Shown: positions 9,683-17,945 of the stretch, piece by piece | How positions within the stretch are numbered: position 1 is the stretch's first letter | Layout: each line of letters opens with the position of its first letter | NCBI RefSeq assembly: GCF_010233585.1 | Contig: NZ_CP045997.1 | Location: forward strand, 5,337,284 to 5,401,283 | DNA length: 64,000 nt | Source: Spirosoma endbachense | GTDB lineage: Bacteria; Bacteroidota; Bacteroidia; Cytophagales; Spirosomataceae | Direction: 5' to 3' | Program-made: the position numbers and the translations under genes | The notes under the pieces: model-generated | Told to the model about the DNA's origin: nothing | The model's database searches: none | The model's input: the letters and a program-made list of their open reading frames with translations, nothing else

Positions 9683-10978
9683 ATGACGTTAACACTTATC
9701 CTTCTTTTTGTTGTCGGTTATGTGCTGATCACACTTGAACATCCGGTTAAAATTAATAAAACAGCCACAGCATTGATTACTGGAGTTGTTTGCTGGGCTG
9801 TTTATGCCTTGATGGCTCCGAATGCCGAAGTCGTTGTTCACCACCTGAGTGAGCATCTGGCCAGCGTCGCCGAAATATTATTTTTCCTGCTCGGCGCCAT
9901 GACTGTTGTCGAGTTGATCGATGCGCACGACGGCTTTACGCTCATCACCGACCGTATTGCCAGCCGTAATACCCGCGTTCTTTTCTGGATTATCAGCCTG
10001 TTGACCTTTTTCCTGTCTGCCCTGTTAGATAATCTTACATCCGCCATCGTGATGGTATCCGTGTCGCGTAAATTGATCCGCAACGTTGGGCAACGGCAAA
10101 TTATGGCAGGTATGATTATCGTTGCGGCCAATGCGGGCGGAGCCTGGTCTCCCATTGGTGATGTGACAACAACAATGCTCTGGATTGGTGGGCAAATAAC
10201 CACTACCCGAATAATTAGTTCGTTGCTGTTGCCCAGTTTAGTCTCGCTGCTTGTTCCACTGGGGATTTTAACATTTCGGTATAAACCCGAAGAACAGGCT
10301 ACCGTATCGACAGCCGCGAAGGGGATCAGCCGCCCCTACGTGACGACAGCGGCCCGCCGAGATCGCCGGATCATGCTGTCTGTTGGCCTGGGTGGAATGC
10401 TTTATGTTCCTATTTTTAAGACCATTACCCACTTACCTCCTTATATGGGCATGATGCTTGTATTGGGCGTGATCTGGGTGGTTTCTGAAGTGCTGCATAG
10501 TGATAAGGATGAGGCCGAACGCCAGAAGTTTACCCCGGCCTATGCGCTGAGCCGTATCGATACGCCAAGTATTCTGTTTTTTCTGGGGATTCTTCTGGCC
10601 GTTGGCTCACTTGAAACAACCGGCATTTTACGCAATCTGGCCGAATCATTGAATCAGTCGATTGGTAACCTTGATGTAATTGTTCTACTAATTGGTCTGG
10701 CTTCCGCCGTAGTCGACAATGTGCCGATTGTTGCCGCAGCAATGGGTATGTATGATATGCAGACCTATCCGACAGATAACAAACTGTGGGAATTTCTGGC
10801 GTATTGTGCCGGAACGGGAGGTAGCATTCTGGTGATTGGCTCGGCAGCCGGGGTCGCCGTTATGGGGCTGGAACGACTGGAGTTTGGCTGGTATTTACGT
10901 AAAATCAGCTGGCTTGCCCTGATCGGCTATATAGCTGGAGCGCTGGTTTATCTGGCTGAGTTTATGGTGATGCGCTAA
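9683..10978 (+). CDS. nhaD: NhaD-type Na+/H+ antiporter
   Basis: A 431-aa integral membrane protein of the ion-transporter superfamily with about 11-13 membrane segments. Diagnostic stretches are LLDNLTSAIVMVSVSRKL, NAGGAWSPIGDVTTTMLW and a second-half counterpart VDNVPIVAAAMGMY, which form the paired inverted-repeat transport core of NhaD proteins. It would export Na+ (or Li+) in exchange for protons, especially at alkaline pH or in salt. ATG at 9683 directly precedes the first helix. It is divergent from the small HExxH gene and stands alone, with its own spacers on both sides. Confidence 0.92.
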   Translation: MTLTLILLFVVGYVLITLEHPVKINKTATALITGVVCWAVYALMAPNAEVVVHHLSEHLASVAEILFFLLGAMTVVELIDAHDGFTLITDRIASRNTRVLFWIISLLTFFLSALLDNLTSAIVMVSVSRKLIRNVGQRQIMAGMIIVAANAGGAWSPIGDVTTTMLWIGGQITTTRIISSLLLPSLVSLLVPLGILTFRYKPEEQATVSTAAKGISRPYVTTAARRDRRIMLSVGLGGMLYVPIFKTITHLPPYMGMMLVLGVIWVVSEVLHSDKDEAERQKFTPAYALSRIDTPSILFFLGILLAVGSLETTGILRNLAESLNQSIGNLDVIVLLIGLASAVVDNVPIVAAAMGMYDMQTYPTDNKLWEFLAYCAGTGGSILVIGSAAGVAVMGLERLEFGWYLRKISWLALIGYIAGALVYLAEFMVMR

Positions 10979-11003
10979 GCGACTGACACACAGAATCAGT
11001 AGC

Positions 11004-11034
11004 TTGTTGATCTGTTTGTGATCCATTACATTTG
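11004..11034 (+). promoter_or_regulatory. Bacteroidota-type promoter for the LolA-like gene
   Basis: TTG triplets at 11004-11006 and 11007-11009 lie 17-20 nt upstream of TACATTTG (11027-11034), a perfect TAnnTTTG -7 element. The predicted start of transcription would be about 20 nt before the ATG at 11061. Confidence 0.6.
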
Positions 11035-11060
11035 GTAAAAATCGTTAACCCAGACTTATC

Positions 11061-11774
11061 ATGAGAAGACTGCTCGTAACCCTACTCGTATTGCCGCTGC
11101 TTTACTATCGGGCAACTGCCCAGACGACTCCGACTGCTGAGGAGGTTTTAGACAAATACATTACGGCCATTGGTGGCAAAGATGCGCTTGCCAAAGTGAC
11201 TGATGTGACCACCAGTATGTCGAGCGAAGGGCAAATGGGCGCTATAATGATTACCCGAAAGCAGAAGCTGCCTAACAAATTCTCGATGGTCATAAACGCC
11301 AATGGAATGGAAGTGATGAAACAAACCGGCGATGGCTCAAAGATCGTTATGGGCGGTATGCAGGGCAATAGTACAACGCTCGAAGGCCCGGCCGCGCAGC
11401 AGATGACTGTGATGAACGTGATTTTCCCGGAACTGCATTATGCTGAAAATGGGGTGAAATCGACAGTTGTTGGGCCAGAAAAAATAGATAGTAAAGACAC
11501 GTATAAGCTAAGCCATACAACGGCTGATGGCTCAGCTACCTGGACCGATAATTTCGATGCTACTACTGGCCTGAAAGTGCAGTCTGTTACTACGACCAAA
11601 AATGCACGGGGCGAAATGACAATGACATCGGTTTACTCGGACTATAAAGAGGTTAGTGGTATCAAATTCCCGATGACGATCGCGCAACAGTCGCCACGCG
11701 GCCCAATGACGATGACCGTTGACAACGTAAAGATTAATAAAGGCCTGAAAGACTCCGATTTTACAGTAAAATGA
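11061..11774 (+). CDS. Secreted LolA-like/DUF4292-type outer membrane lipoprotein-sorting-like protein
   Basis: A 237-aa exported protein with a signal peptide (MRRLLVTLLVLPLLYYRATAQ). The mature part begins TAEEVLDKYITAIGGKDALAKV and continues as alternating strands (EGQMGAIMITRKQKLPNKF and so on), ending in NVKINKGLKDSDF. This is the LolA/LolB-like half-barrel layout common in Bacteroidota. Such proteins bind lipid or lipoprotein acyl chains in the periplasm, but many paralogues have unknown ligands. It has its own promoter and a strong terminator hairpin after it, so it is probably monocistronic. Confidence 0.75.
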   Translation: MRRLLVTLLVLPLLYYRATAQTTPTAEEVLDKYITAIGGKDALAKVTDVTTSMSSEGQMGAIMITRKQKLPNKFSMVINANGMEVMKQTGDGSKIVMGGMQGNSTTLEGPAAQQMTVMNVIFPELHYAENGVKSTVVGPEKIDSKDTYKLSHTTADGSATWTDNFDATTGLKVQSVTTTKNARGEMTMTSVYSDYKEVSGIKFPMTIAQQSPRGPMTMTVDNVKINKGLKDSDFTVK

Positions 11775-11828
11775 TCGTTTGTGGTTGCCCGATTAGCAAA
11801 AGGACTACTACTACTAATCAGAGAACTA

Positions 11829-11886
11829 CAGCGGCCCATCGAACAAAATGACGGAGTTTAAAGTCGTTTTGTTCGGTAGGCCGCTG
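11829..11886. terminator. Bidirectional terminator hairpin between convergent genes
   Basis: Arms at 11829-11852 and 11863-11886 pair over 24 bp with three mismatches, two of which would be G-U pairs in RNA. The loop is GGAGTTTAAA. The stem holds AAAA/TTTT runs near the loop. It lies 55 nt after the LolA-like gene and 20 nt before the end of the first SDR gene on the opposite strand. Confidence 0.75.
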
Positions 11887-11906
11887 CACAAAAATCGCCT
11901 GCCAGA

Positions 11907-12770
11907 TCAGGAGTTGATCACCTCGCCACCATTGACGTGAATCACCTGTCCCGTAAAATAGGACGCATCCTCTGATGCCAGAAACACGTAGGCTGGAGCC
12001 AGTTCGGCAGGTTGGCCAGGGCGTTCCATAGGCGTATCTTTTCCAAATTTCTCAACCTCTTCCAGTGTTTTGGTTGCTACAATCAACGGGGTCCAGATAG
12101 GGCCGGGCGCTACAGCATTGACACGAATGTTTCGCTCCACCAGATTCTGCGACAAAGACCGGGTAAACGCTGTTACGGCCCCTTTGGTCGAAGCATAATC
12201 GATCAGCGATTCGCTACCCCGGTACGATACCACCGATGTCGTGTTGATGATGCAGTCGTATGCACCCATGTGTGGCAGTAGGTTTTTCGTTAATCGAAAC
12301 ATGGCCAGAATATTGAGCTCGAACGTCTCGCGCATCTGCTGGTCCGAAATGCCGCTAAACTCTTTTTGCTCAACATGATTTGCGGCATTATTGACCAGAA
12401 TATTCACCCGATTATAGGTGCTTATGATTTTGCCGACGGCGTCCCGGATAAAGGCAATTTGTTTTAAATCCCCCGGAATTAACAGACACCGACGCCCTTC
12501 AGCCTCGACAAGTGATTTTGTCTTCAGAGCATCTACATCTTCGCGCGGATGATAAATAAGTGCCAAATCAGCGCCTTCGCGGGCAAAATAAATGGCTACT
12601 GCCCGGCCAATGCCCGAATCACCGCCAGTGATGACCGCAACTTTATCTTTCAGCTTATCGGCTCCCTGATAATTGTCCCGAATGTAAATCGGTTGAGGAT
12701 CCATTTCATATTCCAAACCTGGCTGCGCATTCTGATGCTGAGGCTTGGTTTTAATTTCCATTTGTTCCAT
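11907..12770 (-). CDS. SDR family oxidoreductase (YghA/YdaD-like), copy 1
   Basis: A 287-aa short-chain dehydrogenase/reductase. The cofactor motif TGGDSGIGRAVA starts at residue 48, NNAAN is at about 127-131, the active-site Ser179 is 13 residues before Tyr192, and Lys196 completes YASTK. PGPIWTPL follows. The N-terminal extension (KTKPQHQNAQPG... DPQPIYIRDNYQG) is typical of the YghA/YdaD subgroup, whose members are general-stress-induced oxidoreductases in Firmicutes and Enterobacteria. Arg/His residues after beta-2 (IYHPRED) suggest NADP preference. It lies 85 nt downstream of a paralogue and shares its orientation; the two probably form one unit. The substrate is unknown. Confidence 0.9.
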   Translation of the reverse strand: MEQMEIKTKPQHQNAQPGLEYEMDPQPIYIRDNYQGADKLKDKVAVITGGDSGIGRAVAIYFAREGADLALIYHPREDVDALKTKSLVEAEGRRCLLIPGDLKQIAFIRDAVGKIISTYNRVNILVNNAANHVEQKEFSGISDQQMRETFELNILAMFRLTKNLLPHMGAYDCIINTTSVVSYRGSESLIDYASTKGAVTAFTRSLSQNLVERNIRVNAVAPGPIWTPLIVATKTLEEVEKFGKDTPMERPGQPAELAPAYVFLASEDASYFTGQVIHVNGGEVINS

Positions 12771-12855
12771 ATTTTTGAAGAATTAGGAGCAGGACCTGAT
12801 GAATGAGACTGACCTATTCTCATTCATCAAGTCGATGCGCTCACGCCTTGTTATA

Positions 12856-13710
12856 TCAGCCATTGACAATCGTACCGCCATTGGGGTGAAGAACCTGTCC
12901 GGTAATGTATGAGGCATCTTCTGAGGCCAGAAAAACATAGGCTGGTGCCACTTCACTAGGTTGGCCGGGGCGCTTCATGGGTACAGCCTTACCAAACTGC
13001 GCCACTTCTTTTGCGCTGACCGACGACGGGTTGAGCGGAGTCCAGATTGGGCCAGGGGCAACACCATTGACACGAATACCTTTGGTGATCAGATTGCTGG
13101 ACAAGGCCCGCGTGAAGGTCATAATGGCCCCTTTCGTAGATGAATACTCCAACAAATCGGCCCGCCCCTGATAGGCAGTAACCGATGTGGTATTGATAAT
13201 GCAGTCCCCTTTATGCAAGTGTGGTTCGGCCGCTTTTGTGACTCTAAAAAACGAATATATATTGGTTTCATAGGTTGCCAGCAGGTCTTCATCACGCTCT
13301 TCTTCGAGCGTTTGGTGCTGCAACTGCAAGCCCGCATTATTGACCAGAATGTTGAGCTTGCCCAATTGCTGGACCGTATCCTCAACAATCTGCTTACAAT
13401 AAACTTCCTGACGGATATCGCCCGGTAGTAGCAGGCATCTACGACCTTCTGCCTCAACCAGTTCTTTGGTTTTCTGCGCGTCTTCTTCCTCTCGGGGCGT
13501 ATAGGATATGGCTACATCGGCACCCTCGCGGGCAAAATGCACGGCCACCGCCCGGCCAATGCCGGAGTCACCGCCCGTAATGAGTGCGACCTTGTCTTTC
13601 AATTTGTTCGCTCCTTTGTACAGATGCCGAATTACCTTCGGCTGTGGATCCAGTTCCGCTTCAATCCCCGGCTGGAGATCCTGATGCTGAGGGGGAATTT
13701 TTGCTTCCAT
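12856..13710 (-). CDS. SDR family oxidoreductase (YghA/YdaD-like), copy 2
   Basis: A 284-aa short-chain dehydrogenase paralogous to the next gene. TGGDSGIGRAVA starts at residue 45, NNAGL is near 124-128, and Ser176, Tyr189 and Lys193 (YSSTK) form the active site. The N-terminal PPQHQDLQPG... DPQPKVIRHLYKG extension and the C-terminal ASYITGQVLHPNGG tail match copy 1 closely, so the pair arose by tandem duplication. The two enzymes differ in loops around the substrate pocket (for example GLQLQHQTLEEERDED here). Its ATG lies at 13710, upstream of a roughly 300-nt spacer shared with the divergent Gre-like gene. Confidence 0.9.
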   Translation of the reverse strand: MEAKIPPQHQDLQPGIEAELDPQPKVIRHLYKGANKLKDKVALITGGDSGIGRAVAVHFAREGADVAISYTPREEEDAQKTKELVEAEGRRCLLLPGDIRQEVYCKQIVEDTVQQLGKLNILVNNAGLQLQHQTLEEERDEDLLATYETNIYSFFRVTKAAEPHLHKGDCIINTTSVTAYQGRADLLEYSSTKGAIMTFTRALSSNLITKGIRVNGVAPGPIWTPLNPSSVSAKEVAQFGKAVPMKRPGQPSEVAPAYVFLASEDASYITGQVLHPNGGTIVNG

Positions 13711-14009
13711 AACGTTGCTGTTGGTTGTACTTGGTTTTATAAGCCAAAAGCAACGGTGGTTGTTTGGAGAAATCTATTAAAATAGTGGAGTGGTAACGGC
13801 GCACATAGGTATAGCTACAGCACCTTTACTATCCAATCGCAGACGAATCGACTCGAAGCGAAAAGCCTAATAGATAAAGGCTCAAAAATTATTTCCTGCA
13901 GCGCTATTTAGCGTTTGACAATAAAATTATTCTTAACTAGAGCCAGCATAGGCAAACGCAAGTTGCTGGCTATGTACATCTACAGAATAATTGTTTATTT
14001 TTAGTTATT
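13711..14009. other. Divergent intergenic region of about 300 nt
   Basis: The spacer between the second SDR gene (minus) and the Gre-like gene (plus). It is AT-rich in its right half. It contains an inverted repeat at 13941-13948 and 13964-13971 (AGCCAGCA / TGCTGGCT) and a -7-like TATTTTTA at 13996-14003 close to the GTG start at 14010. No tRNA, small ORF or known RNA motif was recognised. Confidence 0.5.
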
Positions 14010-14480
14010 GTGAATCAGGATTTTACGCCAAAGCAGCTCCGACAGGATTTAATGGCCCAGTGCAGGGGCCATGTTCAGCAACGCATTGAAATAGCCCGAC
14101 AGGCAATGGAAGCCGCTCAGGAGTCGGCCAATTCGGAATCGAAGAGCAGTGCTGGTGATAAATACGAAACCGGCCGTGCTATGGCGCAGATCGAACGGGA
14201 CCGATACGCGCACCAGCTCGATATTGCGCTGGGTCTGGAACAGGAATTGGAGCGGATAAACAGCGAAAAAGACTATGCGATTGTTCAGCCCGGCAGTCTG
14301 GTCATTACGAATCGAGGAACGTTCTTTATCAGCATCAGCGCTGGCAAACTCAATGTCAGTGGACAGGAGGTATTTGCTGTTTCGCCCGCGTCGCCAATTG
14401 GCATGGCATTGGCCGGTCGGCGCGCGGGCGATCAGGTTTCGTTTAATAAAATGACGTATGAGGTAATAAAAGTGGGGTAG
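14010..14480 (+). CDS. GreA/GreB-like transcript cleavage factor homologue
   Basis: A 156-aa protein starting at GTG 14010. Residues 5-88 form a helical hairpin (coiled coil) with its turn around KSSAGDKYETGRAM (45-58). Residues 93-156 resemble the FKBP-like C-terminal domain of Gre factors, including VSPASPIGMALAGRRAGDQVSF. The hairpin turn carries Asp50-x-x-Glu53, the same spacing as the Asp41-x-x-Glu44 pair that activates RNA cleavage in E. coli GreA. I infer an RNA-polymerase secondary-channel protein. Relatives in Bacteroidota are often labelled 3-oxoacyl-ACP synthase, which the sequence does not support. It is convergent with the amidohydrolase gene, whose stop lies 2 nt away. Confidence 0.65.
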   Translation: MNQDFTPKQLRQDLMAQCRGHVQQRIEIARQAMEAAQESANSESKSSAGDKYETGRAMAQIERDRYAHQLDIALGLEQELERINSEKDYAIVQPGSLVITNRGTFFISISAGKLNVSGQEVFAVSPASPIGMALAGRRAGDQVSFNKMTYEVIKVG

Positions 14481-14481
14481 T

Positions 14482-16113
14482 CTAATAAACCCGTTCGCCA
14501 CCAATCCAGGTCTGTTTCACTTTCGTCTGGCGTAGTTGGGTATTTGGTACTGTCATGATGTCGCGGTCAAGCACAACGAAATCGGCTTGTTTGCCGGGGG
14601 CAATACTACCCCGCAACTGATCTTCGAAACAGGCATAGGCTGCCCAGCGGGTCATGGCCAGCAGGGCTGATTTACGATCAACGGCGTTCTCCATCTGGTA
14701 GCCTCCCGCCGGAAAGTTCCTGGCATCCTGCCGCGCAACAGCCGCGTGGAAGCCAAACAGTGGATTGACCGCTTCTACGGGGAAATCGCTCCCAAAGGCA
14801 ATCAGCTTATTTTGTGTCATCAGATCCTTAAACGCATAAGCACCTTTTACCCGAATTGGCCCCAGCCGTTCGCCCGCCCAATACATATCTGACGTTGCAT
14901 GAGTGGGTTGTACCGATGGAATTATTGAATACTGCCCAAACTTATGGACATCGTCGGGAGACACGACTTGCGCGTGTTCAATGCGCCAGCGCCGATCGTT
15001 CTGGCCTTTTAGCAGCTTTCCGTAAAGATCGAGCATGAGGTGATTAGCCGAGTCGCCGATGCAGTGCGTATTGGCCTGGAATCCAGTTCCGTATAGAATG
15101 GTCGTGACACGTTCCAGTTCACCAGGACTGAGCAATAGGAATCCACCTGTTTCCGGGCGATCGCTGTATGGCCGCCGTAGGCAGGCTCCGCGCGAGCCTA
15201 AAGCGCCGTCGGCATAGAGTTTAAAGGATCGAACGGTCAGCCGATCAGTCTGAAAAGGTCCCCGTTTCAGAAAATAATTTAGATTCGGTTCGCCGAGGCT
15301 AATCATAGCGTAATCCCGAATTTTTAGCTTACCTGCTTTATGCAGGCTATCGATGAGATTAATTTCGGCGGGGCTAATGCCTGCATCTGAAATCGTTGTA
15401 AGCCCGAGCGAAACACAGACTTTCTCGGCTGCCTGCAGCATTCTTGCCTTGTCGGTATTGTCGGGCTGTGGAATTACCCGCTTCACGAGTTGCATGGCAT
15501 TATCTACCAAAACACCAGTAGGCCGGCCATTTTTTACAATAATTTCTCCGCCGGGCAGCTTCGATCCTGCCGTTATTTTGGCTAATCGCAATGTTTTTGA
15601 ATTGACGAGCAGCGCATGGCCGTCTACCCGCATCAGGGCAACCGGCACATTAGGAAAAGCAGCGTCCAGTTTCTCTTTTGTTGGGAATGTTTTGTCGGGC
15701 CAGTCATTCTGATCCCAGCCTCGACCAGAAAGCCATAAAACATTCGGATGTTTCTGGTAAAATGTTTTCAGGCGATCAATCACTTCATCGTAGGACTCCG
15801 CTCCAACCAGATCAGCCTGATCAAGTACCTGTCCCAGACCCAGAAAATGGGAGTGAGGGTCGTAGAAACCCGGATAAACGGATTGGTCGTGCAGATTGAC
15901 CGTACTATCGGCATAATATTGATCAGTTAATGTTTTGATCGAACCGACGGCCAGGAATTTACCGTCCTTGATGACAAATGCGTCGGCTTCGGAGAAACTT
16001 GAATCGGCCGTGTAGACATGGGCGTTGATGACAATCAGGTCGGCTTTTTGCCTGGAAGAACAGCCGGAAAGCAGGGCTATTAAGGCTAAAATTAAGAAAA
16101 GAGGGTGTTTCAT
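14482..16113 (-). CDS. YtcJ-like amidohydrolase lipoprotein
   Basis: A metal-dependent amidohydrolase of the YtcJ/exoenzyme-regulatory family. I choose ATG at 16113 because it opens a lipoprotein signal (MKHPLFLILALIALLSGCSS); a start at 16209 would put 32 odd residues in front. The mature chain has the TIM-barrel metal motif DPHSHFLG, then VDGHALLVNS, a late IEHAQV and FGSDFPVE with the conserved Asp. About 543 aa, usual for the family. These enzymes hydrolyse amide or imine bonds; the substrate is unknown. The protein is probably tethered to the envelope by its lipid anchor. It is divergent from the TolC gene with about 105 nt between the starts. Confidence 0.88.
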   Translation of the reverse strand: MKHPLFLILALIALLSGCSSRQKADLIVINAHVYTADSSFSEADAFVIKDGKFLAVGSIKTLTDQYYADSTVNLHDQSVYPGFYDPHSHFLGLGQVLDQADLVGAESYDEVIDRLKTFYQKHPNVLWLSGRGWDQNDWPDKTFPTKEKLDAAFPNVPVALMRVDGHALLVNSKTLRLAKITAGSKLPGGEIIVKNGRPTGVLVDNAMQLVKRVIPQPDNTDKARMLQAAEKVCVSLGLTTISDAGISPAEINLIDSLHKAGKLKIRDYAMISLGEPNLNYFLKRGPFQTDRLTVRSFKLYADGALGSRGACLRRPYSDRPETGGFLLLSPGELERVTTILYGTGFQANTHCIGDSANHLMLDLYGKLLKGQNDRRWRIEHAQVVSPDDVHKFGQYSIIPSVQPTHATSDMYWAGERLGPIRVKGAYAFKDLMTQNKLIAFGSDFPVEAVNPLFGFHAAVARQDARNFPAGGYQMENAVDRKSALLAMTRWAAYACFEDQLRGSIAPGKQADFVVLDRDIMTVPNTQLRQTKVKQTWIGGERVY

Positions 16114-16182
16114 GATGGATGATTGGGAAAGATGCAAATTAAAGGAAAGTTGATAACCCAACCAGCTAATCGCAGATTCTCG

Positions 16183-16190
16183 TATTTTTG
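16183..16190 (+). promoter_or_regulatory. -7 promoter element for tolC-like gene
   Basis: TATTTTTG is a perfect TAnnTTTG match, 29 nt upstream of the ATG at 16220. No TTG lies at the ideal -33 distance (nearest at 16150-16152). Confidence 0.45.
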
Positions 16191-16219
16191 TCATAATCGT
16201 CGTTGTCAACCTTAATTCA

Positions 16220-17608
16220 ATGAAGCTCAGCAGTTGGTTTCTTTTTATTTGCCTTCCTTTTTCGGCCCTTGCTCAACAACCTCAAAACGCTATTCAACGC
16301 GCCCAGCAACGCACCTTTACGGTTGCTACTATCCCGCAGCCGGGTGAGGTATTAACACTCTCGCAGGCCATCGAACAAGCCATAGGCAAGAATTACCAGA
16401 TTCAGATTAACCGGTCGCAGGAGCAGATTGCTCGTAATAACTTCTCGAAAGGTAACGCGGGTTATCTGCCTTCTCTGTTGTTTAATGGCAACACAAGTGG
16501 TAACCTACAGAGCTTTCGGCAAACGTATCTCGATGGTCTTCGCCCTCCTCAGGAGGTCCACGGTGTGTTTAACCGGACAACTAACCTCGCGATGAACCTG
16601 AACTATACGGTTTTTAACGGGTATGCACGGTCAACCACATATACGCAACTTAGCCAGATATTGCAGATCAGCTCTGTAACGACCAGGGCTAATATAGAAG
16701 CCACCGTTGCCAGTATCGCAACGAGTTATTACGACGTAGTCAGGCAGTTGCAGCGGTTAATTGCATTTAGTCAGGCACTCGACATCTCCAGAGAACGGCT
16801 TGAACTGGCACGTGCCAACTATGAAGTAGGTACGCGCTCGAAAGTCGATTTTTTGAGTGCTCAGGTAGACTATAATACCGATAGTGCTGCTCTAATTGCG
16901 CAGGAGCAGTCATTGCGCAATGCAAAAACCCTCTTGAATACGCAGCTTGTGCGTGAACCACTCGCCGAGTTTGCGGTTCGTGATACGATCATTGTTCGGC
17001 CGAATCTGGAACTGGCATCGCTTGAGCAGTCGCTGAATACCAATAACCCGCTGCTGGTTTCGGCTGTATTGAACCGCACGATCGCTGATCTGAATGTTCG
17101 GCTGGCATCTGCACAGCAACTCCCTTTGGTTACGGCACAGACAGGCTATAGTTATCAGCTTCAGGATAATCAGGGCGGTTTTGGGGTCAGTACAGGCCGT
17201 ACGGGGTCACTTAACTACCTGATTACGGCTTCAATTCCAATTTTTAATGGCTATAACCTGAAGCGACAAATTCAGAATGCCCGCATCAATACGGTTATTG
17301 CTAAAGATCAGGAAAGCAACCAGCGATTGCAGCTCCAGCTCGCACTTACGCAAACCTTCCAGGCTTACCAGAATAGCCTGAAACTGTTGAATCTGGAGGT
17401 ATTGAATAACCAGCTGGCAAATCAGAACGTCGATATTGCGTATGATCGCTACCGGATTGGGAACTCTACATTCGTTGAATTCCGCGATGTACAGCGGAAC
17501 TCCATCGATGCACAGACTCGATTAATTGAAGCCGAATTCAATGCTAAAGCGGCTGAAATTGAATTACTTCGGCTTAGCAGTACCATTTCCCAGGAGCTGG
17601 GGCAGTAA
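16220..17608 (+). CDS. TolC family outer-membrane efflux protein
   Basis: A 462-aa outer-membrane channel protein with a signal peptide (MKLSSWFLFICLPFSALAQQ). Two OEP-type repeats are visible: each has a long amphipathic helix pair (for example LSQAIEQAIGKNYQIQINRSQEQIARNNF and later ANYEVGTRSKVDFLSAQVDYN; second half DIAYDRYRIGNSTFVEFRDVQRNSIDAQTRLIEAEFNAKAAEIELLRLSS, cited here only for its helical pattern). Such proteins trimerise to form the periplasm-spanning exit duct of RND, ABC or type I exporters. No membrane-fusion or pump gene adjoins it, so its partner must be elsewhere. It is followed by a long inverted repeat. Confidence 0.9.
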   Translation: MKLSSWFLFICLPFSALAQQPQNAIQRAQQRTFTVATIPQPGEVLTLSQAIEQAIGKNYQIQINRSQEQIARNNFSKGNAGYLPSLLFNGNTSGNLQSFRQTYLDGLRPPQEVHGVFNRTTNLAMNLNYTVFNGYARSTTYTQLSQILQISSVTTRANIEATVASIATSYYDVVRQLQRLIAFSQALDISRERLELARANYEVGTRSKVDFLSAQVDYNTDSAALIAQEQSLRNAKTLLNTQLVREPLAEFAVRDTIIVRPNLELASLEQSLNTNNPLLVSAVLNRTIADLNVRLASAQQLPLVTAQTGYSYQLQDNQGGFGVSTGRTGSLNYLITASIPIFNGYNLKRQIQNARINTVIAKDQESNQRLQLQLALTQTFQAYQNSLKLLNLEVLNNQLANQNVDIAYDRYRIGNSTFVEFRDVQRNSIDAQTRLIEAEFNAKAAEIELLRLSSTISQELGQ

Positions 17609-17628
17609 ATACAAACAGTCTGCTCGAT

Positions 17629-17675
17629 TGAGCGTTAGTTAATTAAGTTAACGGCAACTTATTAACTAACGCTCA
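17629..17675. repeat. Long near-perfect inverted repeat in spacer
   Basis: Arms at 17629-17649 and 17656-17675 pair over 20 bp with a single one-base bulge; the loop is AACGGC or shorter. The stem starts 20 nt after the TolC stop and ends 6 nt before the ATG at 17682. It has no trailing T run, so it is not a classic terminator, and it would sit directly on the ribosome-binding region of the next gene. Confidence 0.7.
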
Positions 17676-17681
17676 CGCAGT

Positions 17682-17888
17682 ATGCCCTACACAAAAAAAG
17701 AGTACCCTGCCTCACTCAGGAATTTTATGGCTCCGGTGCGCAACAAAGCCATCGATATTGCCAATGCTTTGCTCACGGAAGGTGCTGATGAGTCAAAAGC
17801 GATAGCCATTGCAACCGCCAAAGCTGAAGAGTGGGCTCTAAAACGAAGCATAAAAGTGCGAAAGGACAATGCTCCCGAGAATAAATAA
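17682..17888 (+). CDS. Small YdaT-like protein
   Basis: A 68-aa basic/acidic soluble protein beginning MPYTKKEYPASLRNF and continuing RNKAIDIANALLTEGADESK then AIAIATAKAEEWA. This matches the N-terminal region of the YdaT family, known in Bacillus subtilis as a general stress protein. It lacks any C-terminal DUF2188 part. Its role is unknown; two YdaD-like SDR genes nearby point to the same stress context. The start is ATG at 17682, with the upstream inverted repeat ending 6 nt before it. It is 57 nt upstream of the DUF421 gene on the same strand. Confidence 0.7.
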   Translation: MPYTKKEYPASLRNFMAPVRNKAIDIANALLTEGADESKAIAIATAKAEEWALKRSIKVRKDNAPENK

Positions 17889-17945
17889 TCGGCTAATGAG
17901 TCAGAACTTTCGCTTAGAGCCTTACCACCTATTTCCCACTTCACT

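Noticed and set aside
13711..14009. tRNA or riboswitch in the 300-nt divergent spacer
   Set aside because: No cloverleaf with a TTCGANNC loop and no known aptamer core were found.
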